NCBI GenBank assembly: GCA_029246545.1
Contig: JAQWMX010000008.1
Span: forward strand, 1 to 64,000
Length of the DNA stretch: 64,000 bases
Direction of reading: 5' to 3'
DNA from: Gammaproteobacteria bacterium
GTDB taxonomy: Bacteria; Pseudomonadota; Gammaproteobacteria; Pseudomonadales; Pseudohongiellaceae
Shown here: positions 42,461 through 50,846 of the stretch, one piece after another
How the letters are laid out: the number at the start of each line of letters is the position of its first letter
Numbering within the stretch: the first letter of the stretch is position 1
The notes under the pieces: model-generated
The model's input: only the letters and a program-made list of their open reading frames with translations
What the model was told of the DNA's origin: nothing
Databases searched by the model: none
Program-made: the position numbers and the translations under genes

Positions 42461-43098
42461 ATGGCTATGCAAAAACATAAAAATGATATTGGTTGGAATG
42501 ATTTTCTAGCACAAACTACTCCATCTAAATGGAATTCAGGTCTAGTAGAAATTGCTGGCGAAAGAATTGTTCCTCATTTTCAGCCTATTGTTGGAATTAT
42601 CAGCGGAAAAATTGTTGGTTTGAATGTTTAGCTAGATCTCTTAGTCCCGATGGTAGCCCTCGAAGTTTTGGCCATTTTTTTTCCGATCCAAAAATAAGTG
42701 GGTCCTTCCAGCTTGAGGTTGATCATGCTTTACGTTTTCAAGCCTTAGATTATTTCGCTAAGCATCCAGATGCCGGCTATATCACTCTAAACATATCTCC
42801 ATATTGGATAGAGAGAATTTTAAAAACTCATACTATTCCAACACTAGAAATGATCGAAGAGACAGGAATAGATCCTAAGCGTGTTGTTATAGAAATTACT
42901 GAGACCAAAGGTGACCTAGATAGGTTGAAAGAAATGGTCGATTTATATCACCAAGCTGGCTTGATGGTTGCAGTTGATGATTTTGGCGCAGGCTCATCCC
43001 AAATTGGTCGTATAGAGGCATTAGAGCCTGATATAGTTATGTTGGAATTGGTTTTGAAATGCAGTCTTTTTGAAAAGGTAATCAGTAGCTATGAATAA
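42461..43098 (+). pseudogene. EAL-domain (c-di-GMP phosphodiesterase) gene, frameshifted and truncated
   Basis: The ATG at 42461 opens a frame with the EAL domain start (V-P-H-F-Q-P-I-V, G-K-I-V-G) that hits TAG at 42629. The other frame continues the domain: E-C-L-A-R-S-L-S-P-D-G, L-N-I-S, I-E-I-T-E-T and V-D-D-F-G-A-G-S-S. One extra T in GGTTTGAA (42617-42624) would join them, so a single-base deletion is the likely cause. The first motif is E-C-L rather than E-A-L. The last third of the domain, including the conserved Lys and the late Glu motif, is absent, and the frame ends in the start of the nitroreductase gene. A dead remnant. Confidence 0.82.
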
Positions 43099-43828
43099 TG
43101 TAATGAAACTGATGCAAGAACACAGCTCAGTACGTTCTTATACGAATGATAAAATCGATCTCAGTTTGCTTCAGGCAATAATCACCAGTGGTCAATCAGC
43201 CGCATCGTCAAGTTTTATTCAGGCCTATTCTGTGGTTAGAGTAGTCGATTCTGCAAAGCGAAACACCATCGCAGAGGCAGCTGGTGGGCAAGGTTGGATA
43301 AGAGATGCAGCAGAATTTATGGTGCTCTGTGCTGATATGCAACGCATTAACTATGCGTCTATTAAAAATGCTGAAGGTGAGCTTAAGGGCTACACTGAAC
43401 ATTTTCTTGCAGCGACTGTAGACACCGCATTAATGGCACAAAACATGTTATTAGCTGCTGAGTCGGCTGGTTTGGGCGGAGTTTTTATAGGTGGTATTAG
43501 GAATGACCCTGAAGTTGTTGCAGAGACATTAGCCTTACCAAAACATGTTTTTCCTGCATTTGGTTTATGCTTGGGTTGGCCTGAACAAAAAAATGCTGTT
43601 AAACCCCGCATGCCAGTATCAACAATTTTACATCAGGATACATACAATGTTGATGCAGTTGCTGCTAGTGTTGATGACTATGACGAAAGCTTTGCTGCTT
43701 ATTATGGATCACGAGGTAGCAATGCTAAAAGTAGTGATTGGTCAGCACCAACCGCTCGAGCAATTCAAGGAAAAAGAAGAGAACATATGTTGGCGTTTCT
43801 TCAAGAGCGTGGATTTTTAAAATGTTGA
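43091..43828 (+). CDS. NfsA-type FMN nitroreductase
   Basis: The 245-residue product is a nitroreductase of the NfsA/FRP group, which reduces nitroaromatics, quinones or flavins with NAD(P)H. Landmarks are H-S-S-V-R-S-Y-T near residue 10, Q-S-A-A-S-S-S-F near 36 for FMN contacts, A-E-S-A-G-L-G-G-V-F-I-G-G-I-R-N, F-G-L-C-L-G-W-P and the late K-R-R-E-H-M-L-A-F-L-Q-E-R-G-F. Length equals E. coli NfsA (240). Its start overlaps the end of the EAL remnant by eight bases. A bidirectional terminator follows. Confidence 0.88.
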   Translation: MNNVMKLMQEHSSVRSYTNDKIDLSLLQAIITSGQSAASSSFIQAYSVVRVVDSAKRNTIAEAAGGQGWIRDAAEFMVLCADMQRINYASIKNAEGELKGYTEHFLAATVDTALMAQNMLLAAESAGLGGVFIGGIRNDPEVVAETLALPKHVFPAFGLCLGWPEQKNAVKPRMPVSTILHQDTYNVDAVAASVDDYDESFAAYYGSRGSNAKSSDWSAPTARAIQGKRREHMLAFLQERGFLKC

Positions 43829-43858
43829 TTGTTTAAAATATATGCTGATATAAAAAAA

Positions 43859-43882
43859 GGGCTTCTATTGAAGCCCTTTTTT
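43859..43882. terminator. Bidirectional terminator after the nitroreductase gene
   Basis: GGGCTTC (43859-43865) pairs with GAAGCCC (43870-43876) over a 4-nt loop, with a T-run after it and an A-run before it. It separates the rightward nitroreductase gene from the leftward hydrolase gene at 43904. Confidence 0.9.
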
Positions 43883-43903
43883 GTGACTTTAAATAAGCCG
43901 TCT

Positions 43904-45256
43904 TTAAAAGTCTACGTTTTGAGCATCTTGCATAATTAAGTCATGATAAACCGGCAAAGACCAACCGGCTGCTTCCAGTTCACTGAGTCTATCTTCAAAT
44001 TGGCTGACGTAATTAGTCGTATTTCTGTATTCCCTTCTTAAATCTGCTTGTTCAACAGAGGTTTGCCAGCCTGAAATTCTGCATAAAACGTTGGCACCCA
44101 TGCCTTGCACATTAGCATCTCCAATATAAATATTGACCATTGTGTATTTATAAGCGGCTAAATCAACGTAAGGATTACGTATGCCGCCATATGGGTTCCC
44201 ATTGCTATCTAGCAGCATTAGAGAATCATCATTTTCGACATAGTTATCCATGAGGATTCGAGGTGCGCGAGGAGGAACAGTGCCATTGTCTACCCATTCC
44301 AGCAGGTGGTGTAGAGCAACTGAGAAATATGCTTCTTGCGGAAACATGGACATTGGATGTTGGCAATCGTTTTGTGTAAAACGTGCAGAGTTATTTCTAG
44401 CATCCAGATGGGCTAAACCAGCAAACTCATAAACACGGAATTGATTACCAGGTTCGTCTCCATCCTGGATAGAAGTAGCACCTACTTCATATTCATGCTG
44501 GGTGGGCACTTGAATCATAGGTACATCAACAGGTTCTATGTCAGAACCATTTGAAGTTGGCATAAAGCCGTCATAAATATTGCTGCCATCAGCTAAAGTA
44601 AATACTGCATGAGCAGAGAGGTACCGCGTCATTATCATTGAGCTTGCGGATGTTCCCCATAAAATCATTTTGCGTGGATTTAACTCCGCGATGGGGCTTT
44701 GTGCACTTTTAATCAAAGCACCTGCTTGAGCCAGAACTTCACTAGTCTGAGCTGGGCTAATTTGAATGTCACCATAGCGTCGTGGATTATATTCATTGAT
44801 TTGAGCGGCACCTAGAGTGCTTACCTCTAAGGCAATATGCCCGGAATCCATGATATAAACAGAGTTATATTCAAAAGCATGAGCGCCACCAATTGGATGC
44901 ATTGCTTCAGCTACAACTAAACCGCTAGAGTCATTATCATTAGCAGGTCGTCGGATTACCAGTCGAGTCGTGTATGGTTCACCGGCGGCCATACCAGAGA
45001 TATAGTATTCGTTAACTTCATAATCGAATTCTTCAATGCCGTAGCCAGGCCATTGTGCCGGAGATGAATCCCAAGCATTTCCTGAACCAATAATAGGTCG
45101 AATACTGGGAATCGAAGCAATAGTAGACTGCTCTGGAACAATAGGTTCAATCATGAAACCAGCTAACGGGCCACCTTGAGAGAAAGCCTGACTGCTTACA
45201 ATTAAGGTTAGGGCTGTTAATGCAGTTTTTAAAAATGAAGTTCTTTGTTTGCTCAT
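43904..45256 (-). CDS. Exported alpha/beta hydrolase domain protein (PF20091-like)
   Basis: The 450-residue product has a signal peptide ending S-Q-A-F-S and a large alpha/beta hydrolase of the type with a G-x-S-x-S elbow: I-L-W-G-T-S-A-S-S-M-I near residue 197. The N-terminal region contains Y-E-V-N-E-Y-Y-I-S-G and a Y-T-T-R-L-V-I-R-R-P segment typical of this secreted family, and E-F-A-G-L-A-H-L-D supplies a candidate His. Members are usually annotated only as alpha/beta hydrolase domain-containing. Convergent with the nitroreductase gene. Substrate unknown. Confidence 0.78.
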   Translation of the reverse strand: MSKQRTSFLKTALTALTLIVSSQAFSQGGPLAGFMIEPIVPEQSTIASIPSIRPIIGSGNAWDSSPAQWPGYGIEEFDYEVNEYYISGMAAGEPYTTRLVIRRPANDNDSSGLVVAEAMHPIGGAHAFEYNSVYIMDSGHIALEVSTLGAAQINEYNPRRYGDIQISPAQTSEVLAQAGALIKSAQSPIAELNPRKMILWGTSASSMIMTRYLSAHAVFTLADGSNIYDGFMPTSNGSDIEPVDVPMIQVPTQHEYEVGATSIQDGDEPGNQFRVYEFAGLAHLDARNNSARFTQNDCQHPMSMFPQEAYFSVALHHLLEWVDNGTVPPRAPRILMDNYVENDDSLMLLDSNGNPYGGIRNPYVDLAAYKYTMVNIYIGDANVQGMGANVLCRISGWQTSVEQADLRREYRNTTNYVSQFEDRLSELEAAGWSLPVYHDLIMQDAQNVDF

Positions 45257-45499
45257 GATTATCTCCTTAGGGATATCATTAATATTGCTCAGACTTGAAT
45301 TTTCGTAATATTTTGCAATTAAAAATATTGCTGTACTTAGGTTCGATTTGTAGTGGTTTTAAAGCATAAAACACTGCTTAGAATAATTCACTCAAAAAAG
45401 TGTACAAATTATGGAACTCTCACTATTAAATGAGAGCTCAAGAGTGGCAGGAAAAAGCTGGACTGTGGAGTATTCTGTTCAGGCAAATAAGGTAGTTTT

Positions 45500-46129
45500 G
45501 TGAAAAATATGGAATCTGCTGGTTTCCTGGGCAAGCTAAAAGCCGAGGATCATCAGGCTTTTAATCAACTAGTGCAGCAATATCACCAGTCTTTGGTTAC
45601 TGTGGCACGGCCAATTGTTGGTGATAGTTGGGCAGAGGAAGTTGTTCAGGAAGCTTCGGTTTCCATTTTTAAAGCTTTACCAAAATTTCAGGGGCGCTCT
45701 ACATTAAAAACCTGGATATACACCATTTTAAAAAATGAAGCCCTCAGCCGCTACAAAAAACAATCTAAAACTGTCTCCTTAGAAGGCCAATTACCTGATG
45801 ACCAACAGGTTCGTAGCGTTGATGACTGGTTAAATGATGCTTTCAAAAAAGATGGGCATTGGATTAATCCACCTTCTGGCTGGGATCTGAGTTCGCCAGA
45901 GGCTTTAATGCAAGGTGAGCAGCTGTAAAAGTGTATTGAACATACACTAGAGATATTGAAATCGGATCAAAAAGTGGTATTTTTGTTACGCGATCAAGAC
46001 CAGCTAGATATGGAAGAAGTCTGTAACATTTTAGAAATATCTCACTCCAATCCAAGAGTACTATTGCATCGTGCGCGGCTCAAACTTTTTCAGGTAATTA
46101 ATCATTATCAGGACACGGGCGAATGTTAG
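45500..46129 (+). pseudogene. ECF sigma factor gene interrupted by an in-frame TAA
   Basis: From TTG or GTG near 45500 the frame encodes sigma-70 region 2 (F-N-Q-L-V-Q-Q-Y-H, E-E-V-V-Q-E-A-S-V, L-K-T-W-I-Y-T-I-L-K-N-E-A). It stops at TAA 45926-45928, but the same frame continues with K-C-I-E-H-T-L-E-I-L, Q-K-V-V-F-L-L-R-D and V-C-N-I-L-E-I-S-H-S-N-P-R-V-L-L-H-R-A-R, a complete region 4, ending at TAG 46127-46129. The stop sits where Gln is common, so CAA to TAA is likely. Without region 4 the protein cannot recognise the -35 element. The anti-sigma gene behind it is also broken. Confidence 0.88.
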
Positions 46130-46176
46130 CGCCATTAAACGACAATTAGATTAAAAAAGATTAGGTCGGAGAGACA

Positions 46177-46409
46177 ATGTTGAAATGTAATGAAATAGTG
46201 GATAAGGCCACTGATTACGTCGATGAACACCAAAGTAGGGGCAGTCTCTGGTGATGGCTTAGCATCTGCTTATGTGTGGTAAATGTCGCCGCTTCATTAA
46301 ATATTTCAAATTATCCATTCGATCAATGCAAAACAAACAAATCATCAGTCAAAAAGATGCAGAACAACTAAGCTCTAAGATCATCACTAAAGCTCATTCA
46401 GAAAACTAG
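46177..46409 (+). pseudogene. Zinc-finger anti-sigma factor gene, frameshifted
   Basis: An ATG at 46177 with GGAGAG in front opens M-L-K-C-N-E-I-V-D-K-A-T-D-Y-V-D and stops at TGA 46252. In another frame, downstream of a TAG, H-L-L-M-C-G-K-C-R-R-F-I-K-Y-F appears and runs to TAG 46407-46409. Together they form a small zf-HC2 anti-sigma factor with the H-x-x-x-C-x-x-C zinc motif, split by a frameshift near 46240-46265 and a nonsense codon. It follows the broken ECF sigma gene by 47 bp, the expected operon partner. Both genes of the pair are therefore inactive. Confidence 0.8.
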
Positions 46410-46436
46410 TAATCCATTCGCTGTGCTAATATCGTA
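46410..46436 (+). promoter_or_regulatory. Putative ChrR-controlled sigma promoter for DUF523-phrB
   Basis: TAATCC at 46410-46415, a 17-bp spacer and CGTAAGA starting at 46433. This matches the pattern in front of the sigma gene and the SDR/CFA operon in this window and resembles published RpoE-ChrR promoters (TGATCC/TAAGA). The expected start lies about 50 bp before the first gene. Confidence 0.65.
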
Positions 46437-46492
46437 AGATATGTATTATTAAGTACTATCCTTTAGGTACTGTTTCAATTATTAATGGCAGA

Positions 46493-47446
46493 GTGGCGTT
46501 GAATAAAATTCAAATTGGTATTAGTAGTTGCTTATTGGGCGAAGAAGTTCGCTATAACGGTGGGCATAAATTATCACGCTTATGTGTAAACACTCTTTCA
46601 AATTTCTTTGAATATAAATCAATCTGCCCAGAGGTTGGTATTGGTCTCGGAACTCCGCGTAAACCTATACATCTCATTGGTAGCTCTGAAAAGCCAAGAG
46701 CAGTTAATGTAAATGATGAAAGTATTGATGTTACTGATAGGCTTTTAGAATTTTCAGAACAGACTGTTCCGTCATTACAAAATCTTTGCGGATATATCTT
46801 TATTAAGGGTTCACCAAGTTGTGGATTATTTAAAGTGAAGGTTTACCAAAAAGGTAACCCACATCCTGAATATTCTGGCAGAGGTATCTACGCCAATGCG
46901 GTCACCCAAGCTATGCCTTTATTACCCGTTGAAGAGGCTGGGCGGTTGACTGATCCAGTGTTAAGAGAAAACTTTGTTACTCGTGTTTATGCTTATCACC
47001 GTTGGCAAAAACTTTTAGAAAAAGGGCTTAAAGCGTCATCAATTATCGAGTTTCATGCTTCTTATAAATATTGTTTGATGGCAAATGATCCGAAAACCTA
47101 TAATTCATTAGGTCAGTTACTGGCTGACGCTGGTAGTTATGTCGCTGATGAACTTGGCGAAAAATATTTTGCTATGTTAATTCCAGCATTAACAAAAAAA
47201 GCAACGCGTAAAAGCAATACCAACGTGTTGACTCATATCCAAGGCTATTTGAAAAAACAATTAAATGCTAAGGAAAAAGCAAAATTAGTAGAGGTGATTG
47301 AACAGTACCGAACGGGGATTGTACCTTTGGTTGTTCCGGTTACTTTACTGCAACATCATTTCACTATTCACCCAAATGACTATATAAGTAAGCAGGCATT
47401 TTTTGATCCCTATCCCCAAGAATTAAGTTTGCGTAATGCCATATGA
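46493..47446 (+). CDS. DUF523 and DUF1722 domain protein
   Basis: The 317-residue product combines an N-terminal DUF523 domain (G-I-S-S-C-L-L-G-E-E-V-R-Y-N-G-G-H-K, C-P-E-V-G-I-G-L-G-T-P-R) and a C-terminal DUF1722 domain (V-Y-A-Y-H-R-W, F-H-A-S-Y-K-Y-C-L-M-A-N-D, ending in Y-P-Q-E-L-S-L-R-N). This fused form is often linked to photolyase genes, and here phrB starts four bases before its stop. The start is GTG 46493. Three Cys in the DUF523 part may bind a metal or cluster. It is predicted to belong to the photooxidative regulon through the promoter upstream. Biochemical role unknown. A partial diverged copy of its 3' end is found at 56139. Confidence 0.88.
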   Translation: MALNKIQIGISSCLLGEEVRYNGGHKLSRLCVNTLSNFFEYKSICPEVGIGLGTPRKPIHLIGSSEKPRAVNVNDESIDVTDRLLEFSEQTVPSLQNLCGYIFIKGSPSCGLFKVKVYQKGNPHPEYSGRGIYANAVTQAMPLLPVEEAGRLTDPVLRENFVTRVYAYHRWQKLLEKGLKASSIIEFHASYKYCLMANDPKTYNSLGQLLADAGSYVADELGEKYFAMLIPALTKKATRKSNTNVLTHIQGYLKKQLNAKEKAKLVEVIEQYRTGIVPLVVPVTLLQHHFTIHPNDYISKQAFFDPYPQELSLRNAI

Positions 47447-48870
47447 GTGTACAGCTTGTTTGGTTAAGAAATGATCTACGCATAGAAGATAACTCAGCAT
47501 TAATTCAGGCACTAAATCAAACTGAAGAAAAAGGCCCTTGTGTAGCTATTTATATAGCTACACCTAAGCAATGGCGAGCGCATGATGATGCGCCAATCAA
47601 AATAGATTTCTGGCGAAGAAATTTAATAGAGTTACATTCAAGTTTAAAAACTCTTGGTGTTCCCTTACACTATTTTCAGGTTGCTACTTATGCTGAGGTC
47701 CCTCAGTTAATTCAAAATATTATTAAAAGTTGGCATGTGGATAGCTTACATTGCAATGCTGAATACCCTTTGAACGAAAAGAATAGAGATGATGCTGTAG
47801 AGGCCCTTTGTAAGGAATATGATATTAGTTACCGTTGCTATCAAGATCAGTGCTTACTACCGCCCGATTTTGTCTTAACTGGTGAAGGTAATCCTTTTAA
47901 AGTTTTTACGCCTTATGCCAAAAAAACCAAGCTTATACTAGAGTCTGCTGGCCCAATTAAAAGCTATGGTTTAAACATTAAGACAGTTAAGAATGAATAT
48001 TCAATCGATTTTCCTGTATTAGACGAGCAACTAGAACTTAATAAAATTGATTGGCCTAAAGTGGAAGTTTGGTGGGATCAGCAGTGGCCCGCAGGTGAAA
48101 GAGAGGCTCACAAACGTTTAAAGAGTTTTGTTAGTTCACAAATTCAAAATTATAAAAGTGCACGAGATATACCCGCCCTAAATGGTACTAGTTCCTTATC
48201 AGCATATTTAGCCAGTGGAGTTATTTCTGTACGCTCATGCTGGGAAGCGGCAGGTTCAGAAGGCCTTGATGAATCTGCGCGAACTTGGCGCAATGAATTA
48301 TTGTGGAGGGATTTTTATAAATATGTAATGTTTCACTATCCACATGTTTGTATGCATCAAGCTTGGAATAGTAATTATGACAATATTCCATGGAGAGAAA
48401 ATCACGAGGATTTTCAGCGTTGGTGTGACGGAGAAACTGGCTTTCCACTTATTGATTCTGCTATGAAGCAGCTTATAGAAACTGGATGGATGCATAATCG
48501 CTTACGTATGGTTGTCGCCATGTTTCTTAGTAAAAATTTATTGCTTGATTGGCGCTGGGGTGAACGCTGGTTCATGCAGAATTTAATTGATGGTGATTTT
48601 TCTGCCAATAATGGAGGTTGGCAGTGGAGTGCGTCAACAGGTACAGATGCTGCACCTTATTTCAGAATATTTAATCCTATCCGTCAGTCAGAACGTTTTG
48701 ATAGTAAAGGTGAATTCATAAAATCTTATATACCAGCATTGAATTTGGAGAATGAGCGTAGTGTGCATGACCCGGCAAAACTTAAAACAAGTTATTTTGA
48801 CCCTTTAATAGATTTAAAATTTTCGCGTGAGCGTGCTTTGACTGTGTTTAAAGAATTTAAAGGCGCCTAG
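47443..48870 (+). CDS. phrB: Deoxyribodipyrimidine photolyase (class I CPD)
   Basis: Photolyase splits cyclobutane pyrimidine dimers using blue light and FADH-. The 475-residue product has the N-terminal antenna domain (Q-L-V-W-L-R-N-D-L-R) and the FAD domain: G-T-S-S-L-S-A-Y-L-A-S-G near 246, W-R-N-E-L-L-W-R-D-F-Y, W-M-H-N-R-L-R-M, W-G-E-R-W-F-M-Q-N-L-I-D-G-D-F-S-A-N-N-G-G-W, and R-I-F-N-P. Length is normal. Its start overlaps the DUF523/DUF1722 gene (ATGA). Co-expression with a ChrR-type sigma regulon fits known singlet-oxygen responses. The first 80 residues have a diverged duplicate at 56216. Confidence 0.94.
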   Translation: MSVQLVWLRNDLRIEDNSALIQALNQTEEKGPCVAIYIATPKQWRAHDDAPIKIDFWRRNLIELHSSLKTLGVPLHYFQVATYAEVPQLIQNIIKSWHVDSLHCNAEYPLNEKNRDDAVEALCKEYDISYRCYQDQCLLPPDFVLTGEGNPFKVFTPYAKKTKLILESAGPIKSYGLNIKTVKNEYSIDFPVLDEQLELNKIDWPKVEVWWDQQWPAGEREAHKRLKSFVSSQIQNYKSARDIPALNGTSSLSAYLASGVISVRSCWEAAGSEGLDESARTWRNELLWRDFYKYVMFHYPHVCMHQAWNSNYDNIPWRENHEDFQRWCDGETGFPLIDSAMKQLIETGWMHNRLRMVVAMFLSKNLLLDWRWGERWFMQNLIDGDFSANNGGWQWSASTGTDAAPYFRIFNPIRQSERFDSKGEFIKSYIPALNLENERSVHDPAKLKTSYFDPLIDLKFSRERALTVFKEFKGA

Positions 48871-48894
48871 AAAATGCTCTTTCAGTAAGAATAC

Positions 48895-49569
48895 TTAAAG
48901 TGCTTGCGCTGATTGTTTAAATAGGGGCATAAGTAATCTATAAAACCAGTTCGTCATTTGAATGGGTTCTTCAAGCGTAGATAGGCATAAGCAGTCTTCA
49001 TCTTGTGAGGCGACAGGCGTATGAATTTCACCACTTGTGCGCACAATAAAATCACCGGCTAGATAATGGTCGTCTTGATCAGAAAAGCTGCCTTTTAGTA
49101 CGACAGTAATTTCATCGCCTTTGTGGAGATGTCTTGGTACGTTACCACCAGCTTTAATATTAATAAGAGAGGTCTCTCGAATAGAATCGCCAGTATTTAA
49201 TTCTGAATAACGAAAGTTTTTGCCGATGCCTTGCCAATTAAGCGAATCAAGATCATTATTAGTTAGCTTATTTAATGCCGCAGGCAGGGGTGAAGATTTA
49301 GTTGAAGCTGTGATCACCTCGCTATTAAATTGGGCATTGTTTTCCGGCATCGAATCAATTCGTTGCATTAAGGAAGAAAAATCTTGCTCCAAATTCATTG
49401 GAGAAATTTTATCAAACAGAACAGAACCTAAATCAGTTAACTGTTCTACCTTTTGTTTACAATCATCGCAATAGTGCAGGTGTGCAGAAACACAAAGTGC
49501 TTGTGATAAGGGCAGACTACCAGCTGCGAAATCGGAAATAAAACGAGTATCAGGGTGATATTTAGTCAT
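48895..49569 (-). CDS. chrR: ChrR-type zinc anti-sigma factor with cupin domain
   Basis: ChrR holds its ECF sigma inactive until singlet oxygen or peroxides are sensed. The 224-residue product has the N-terminal anti-sigma zinc domain with H-L-H-Y-C-D-D-C (His/Cys ligands) and a C-terminal cupin with N-V-P-R-H-L-H-K-G-D-E, L-A-G-D-F-I and G-E-I-H-T-P-V, the metal site of the sensing domain. Two adjacent late Cys (C-L-C) are present. It lies downstream of the sigma gene by 22 bp on the same strand. The assignment is strong; the inducing signal is inferred from the family and from the photolyase and CFA neighbours. Confidence 0.9.
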   Translation of the reverse strand: MTKYHPDTRFISDFAAGSLPLSQALCVSAHLHYCDDCKQKVEQLTDLGSVLFDKISPMNLEQDFSSLMQRIDSMPENNAQFNSEVITASTKSSPLPAALNKLTNNDLDSLNWQGIGKNFRYSELNTGDSIRETSLINIKAGGNVPRHLHKGDEITVVLKGSFSDQDDHYLAGDFIVRTSGEIHTPVASQDEDCLCLSTLEEPIQMTNWFYRLLMPLFKQSAQAL

Positions 49570-49591
49570 AATTTAAGGTTTGCTAATTGAG

Positions 49592-50209
49592 TTAGACATC
49601 AATGGTTAATTTAAGTTTTTGAAGCGCTAATCTAGCTCTTGATTTAACTGTGCCTAGCGGTAACTTCAGTTTTTTGGCTGCTTCTGAGTGAGAAAGGCCA
49701 TCAAGAAAAATTGTTTTTATAACGGTGAGTTGTTCTATAGGAAGCTCGTTAATTAACTCTAAGATTCTTTGCTTATTGCTAATTGCTTCTAACTGGTTAT
49801 AAACATCATCATTTTGATCAGGCCAAATATCGTCTGCAGTCAATACGTTCTCGTCAAACTCGCTGACATTAGCTTTCCACTGTTTAGAGTACTTCCGGAT
49901 TAGGTCAATACGCGTATTTCGAGCGATAGTAAAAATCCAAGTGCCTGCAGCAGCCTTATCAGGCTTGAATGTATGAGCTTTGTTCCAAACCTTGATCATA
50001 GTTTCCTGAGCAAGTTCTTCAGCGAGTATTTCAGCCTTTGAAAGCTCAGTCACTTTAAATGCATAAGCTTTAATTAAAGGTGCAAAATGTTCAAATATTT
50101 CTTTGAAAGCAGCTCGGTTTCTATCCTGAGAAATAGCAATCAATAAGGTATTCCACTTGTTTGCAGCTTTTACTTTGTCAGGTTCTTTGTGTTGCATCAG
50201 TTGCAGCAT
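49592..50209 (-). CDS. rpoE: ECF sigma factor of the RpoE/ChrR (singlet-oxygen) type
   Basis: The 205-residue product has sigma region 2 (E-E-L-A-Q-E-T-M-I-K-V-W, T-W-I-F-T-I-A-R-N-T-R-I-D) and region 4 (L-P-I-E-Q-L-T-V-I-K-T-I-F-L-D-G-L-S-H-S-E-A-A, P-L-G-T-V-K-S-R). Its gene is followed by chrR, the diagnostic partner, and is divergent from a six-gene target operon. A promoter of the same type as those of its presumed targets (TGATCC, 17 bp, CGTA) lies about 47 bp upstream of the start, suggesting autoregulation. The role in photooxidative stress is inferred by analogy with Rhodobacter. Confidence 0.9.
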   Translation of the reverse strand: MLQLMQHKEPDKVKAANKWNTLLIAISQDRNRAAFKEIFEHFAPLIKAYAFKVTELSKAEILAEELAQETMIKVWNKAHTFKPDKAAAGTWIFTIARNTRIDLIRKYSKQWKANVSEFDENVLTADDIWPDQNDDVYNQLEAISNKQRILELINELPIEQLTVIKTIFLDGLSHSEAAKKLKLPLGTVKSRARLALQKLKLTIDV

Positions 50210-50255
50210 AGCATGATGTCCGTTATTTCTTGTGTAGACCTTAATTCTCTTAATT

Positions 50256-50282
50256 TACGCAGTTAAGCTCTATAACGGATCA
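50256..50282 (-). promoter_or_regulatory. Putative autoregulated promoter of the sigma-chrR operon
   Basis: On the minus strand, TGATCC (complement of 50277-50282), a 17-bp spacer and CGTA (complement of 50256-50259). The -35 is identical to the RpoE-ChrR consensus as I know it. The start would fall about 40 bp before the sigma ATG. Confidence 0.7.
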
Positions 50283-50316
50283 CTTCATGTTAAATTTTTT
50301 TAAGGGTTCTTTCATT

Positions 50317-50342
50317 TAATCCAAAAGTAATCTATTTGCGTA
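50317..50342 (+). promoter_or_regulatory. Putative ChrR-controlled promoter of the NTF2-SDR-CFA operon
   Basis: TAATCC at 50317-50322, a 16-bp spacer and CGTA at 50339-50342, about 32 bp before the first ATG at 50374. It uses the same elements as the two other promoters found in this region. Confidence 0.65.
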
Positions 50343-50373
50343 CCAATGTGCAAATATAAATTAGGTAAGAAAC

Positions 50374-50832
50374 ATGACTAATGTAGCTAAGCTAAATATC
50401 TCGGCTGTTTCTGAGAAAGGTATCGTTGCTAAGATTATGGACTTCTACAGTGAGTTCTCTAAAGAGTCTATTTCATCAATCGATGAGCTTTATACCAAAG
50501 ATATCGAGTTTATTGACCCTGTGCATACCTTGATAGGCAGCCTAGCGTTAAAAGCATACTTCAAACGCATGGCTAGCAATATGCTGCATTATGAAATGCG
50601 GTATCTCGATATTGTTGAATCTGAAGGCAGTGCACATCTCAGCTGGGAAATGACTTTTGCTCACAAAAGCTTAAACGGTGGGCAGGCTATTTTGGTTAGA
50701 GGCATGTCATTGATTAAATTCACTTCAAAAGTTTATTACCACGAGGATAGCTACGATTTAGGCGCGCTTGTTTATGAGCATGTCCCCTTATTCGGCAAGA
50801 TTACCAAATTTCTAAAAAGCCGGATGCAATAA
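50374..50832 (+). CDS. NTF2-like (SnoaL-type) protein of the photooxidative operon
   Basis: The 152-residue product has an NTF2-like fold: I-M-D-F-Y-S-E-F-S, a Y-T-K-D-I-E-F-I-D-P-V-H strand, Y-F-K-R-M-A-S-N-M and V-Y-Y-H-E-D-S-Y-D-L-G-A-L-V-Y. Proteins of this kind are the regular first gene of the operon with SDR, FAD-oxidoreductase, DUF1365 and CFA-like genes found next to ECF-ChrR pairs. No signal peptide. The next gene starts 14 bp downstream. Its role in lipid modification is not established; small-molecule binding is typical. Confidence 0.85.
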   Translation: MTNVAKLNISAVSEKGIVAKIMDFYSEFSKESISSIDELYTKDIEFIDPVHTLIGSLALKAYFKRMASNMLHYEMRYLDIVESEGSAHLSWEMTFAHKSLNGGQAILVRGMSLIKFTSKVYYHEDSYDLGALVYEHVPLFGKITKFLKSRMQ

Positions 50833-50846
50833 CAAAAGCATATTTT

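Noticed and set aside
43859-43882. Inverted repeat as an operator
   Set aside because: The flanking A- and T-runs and position between convergent genes fit a bidirectional terminator instead.
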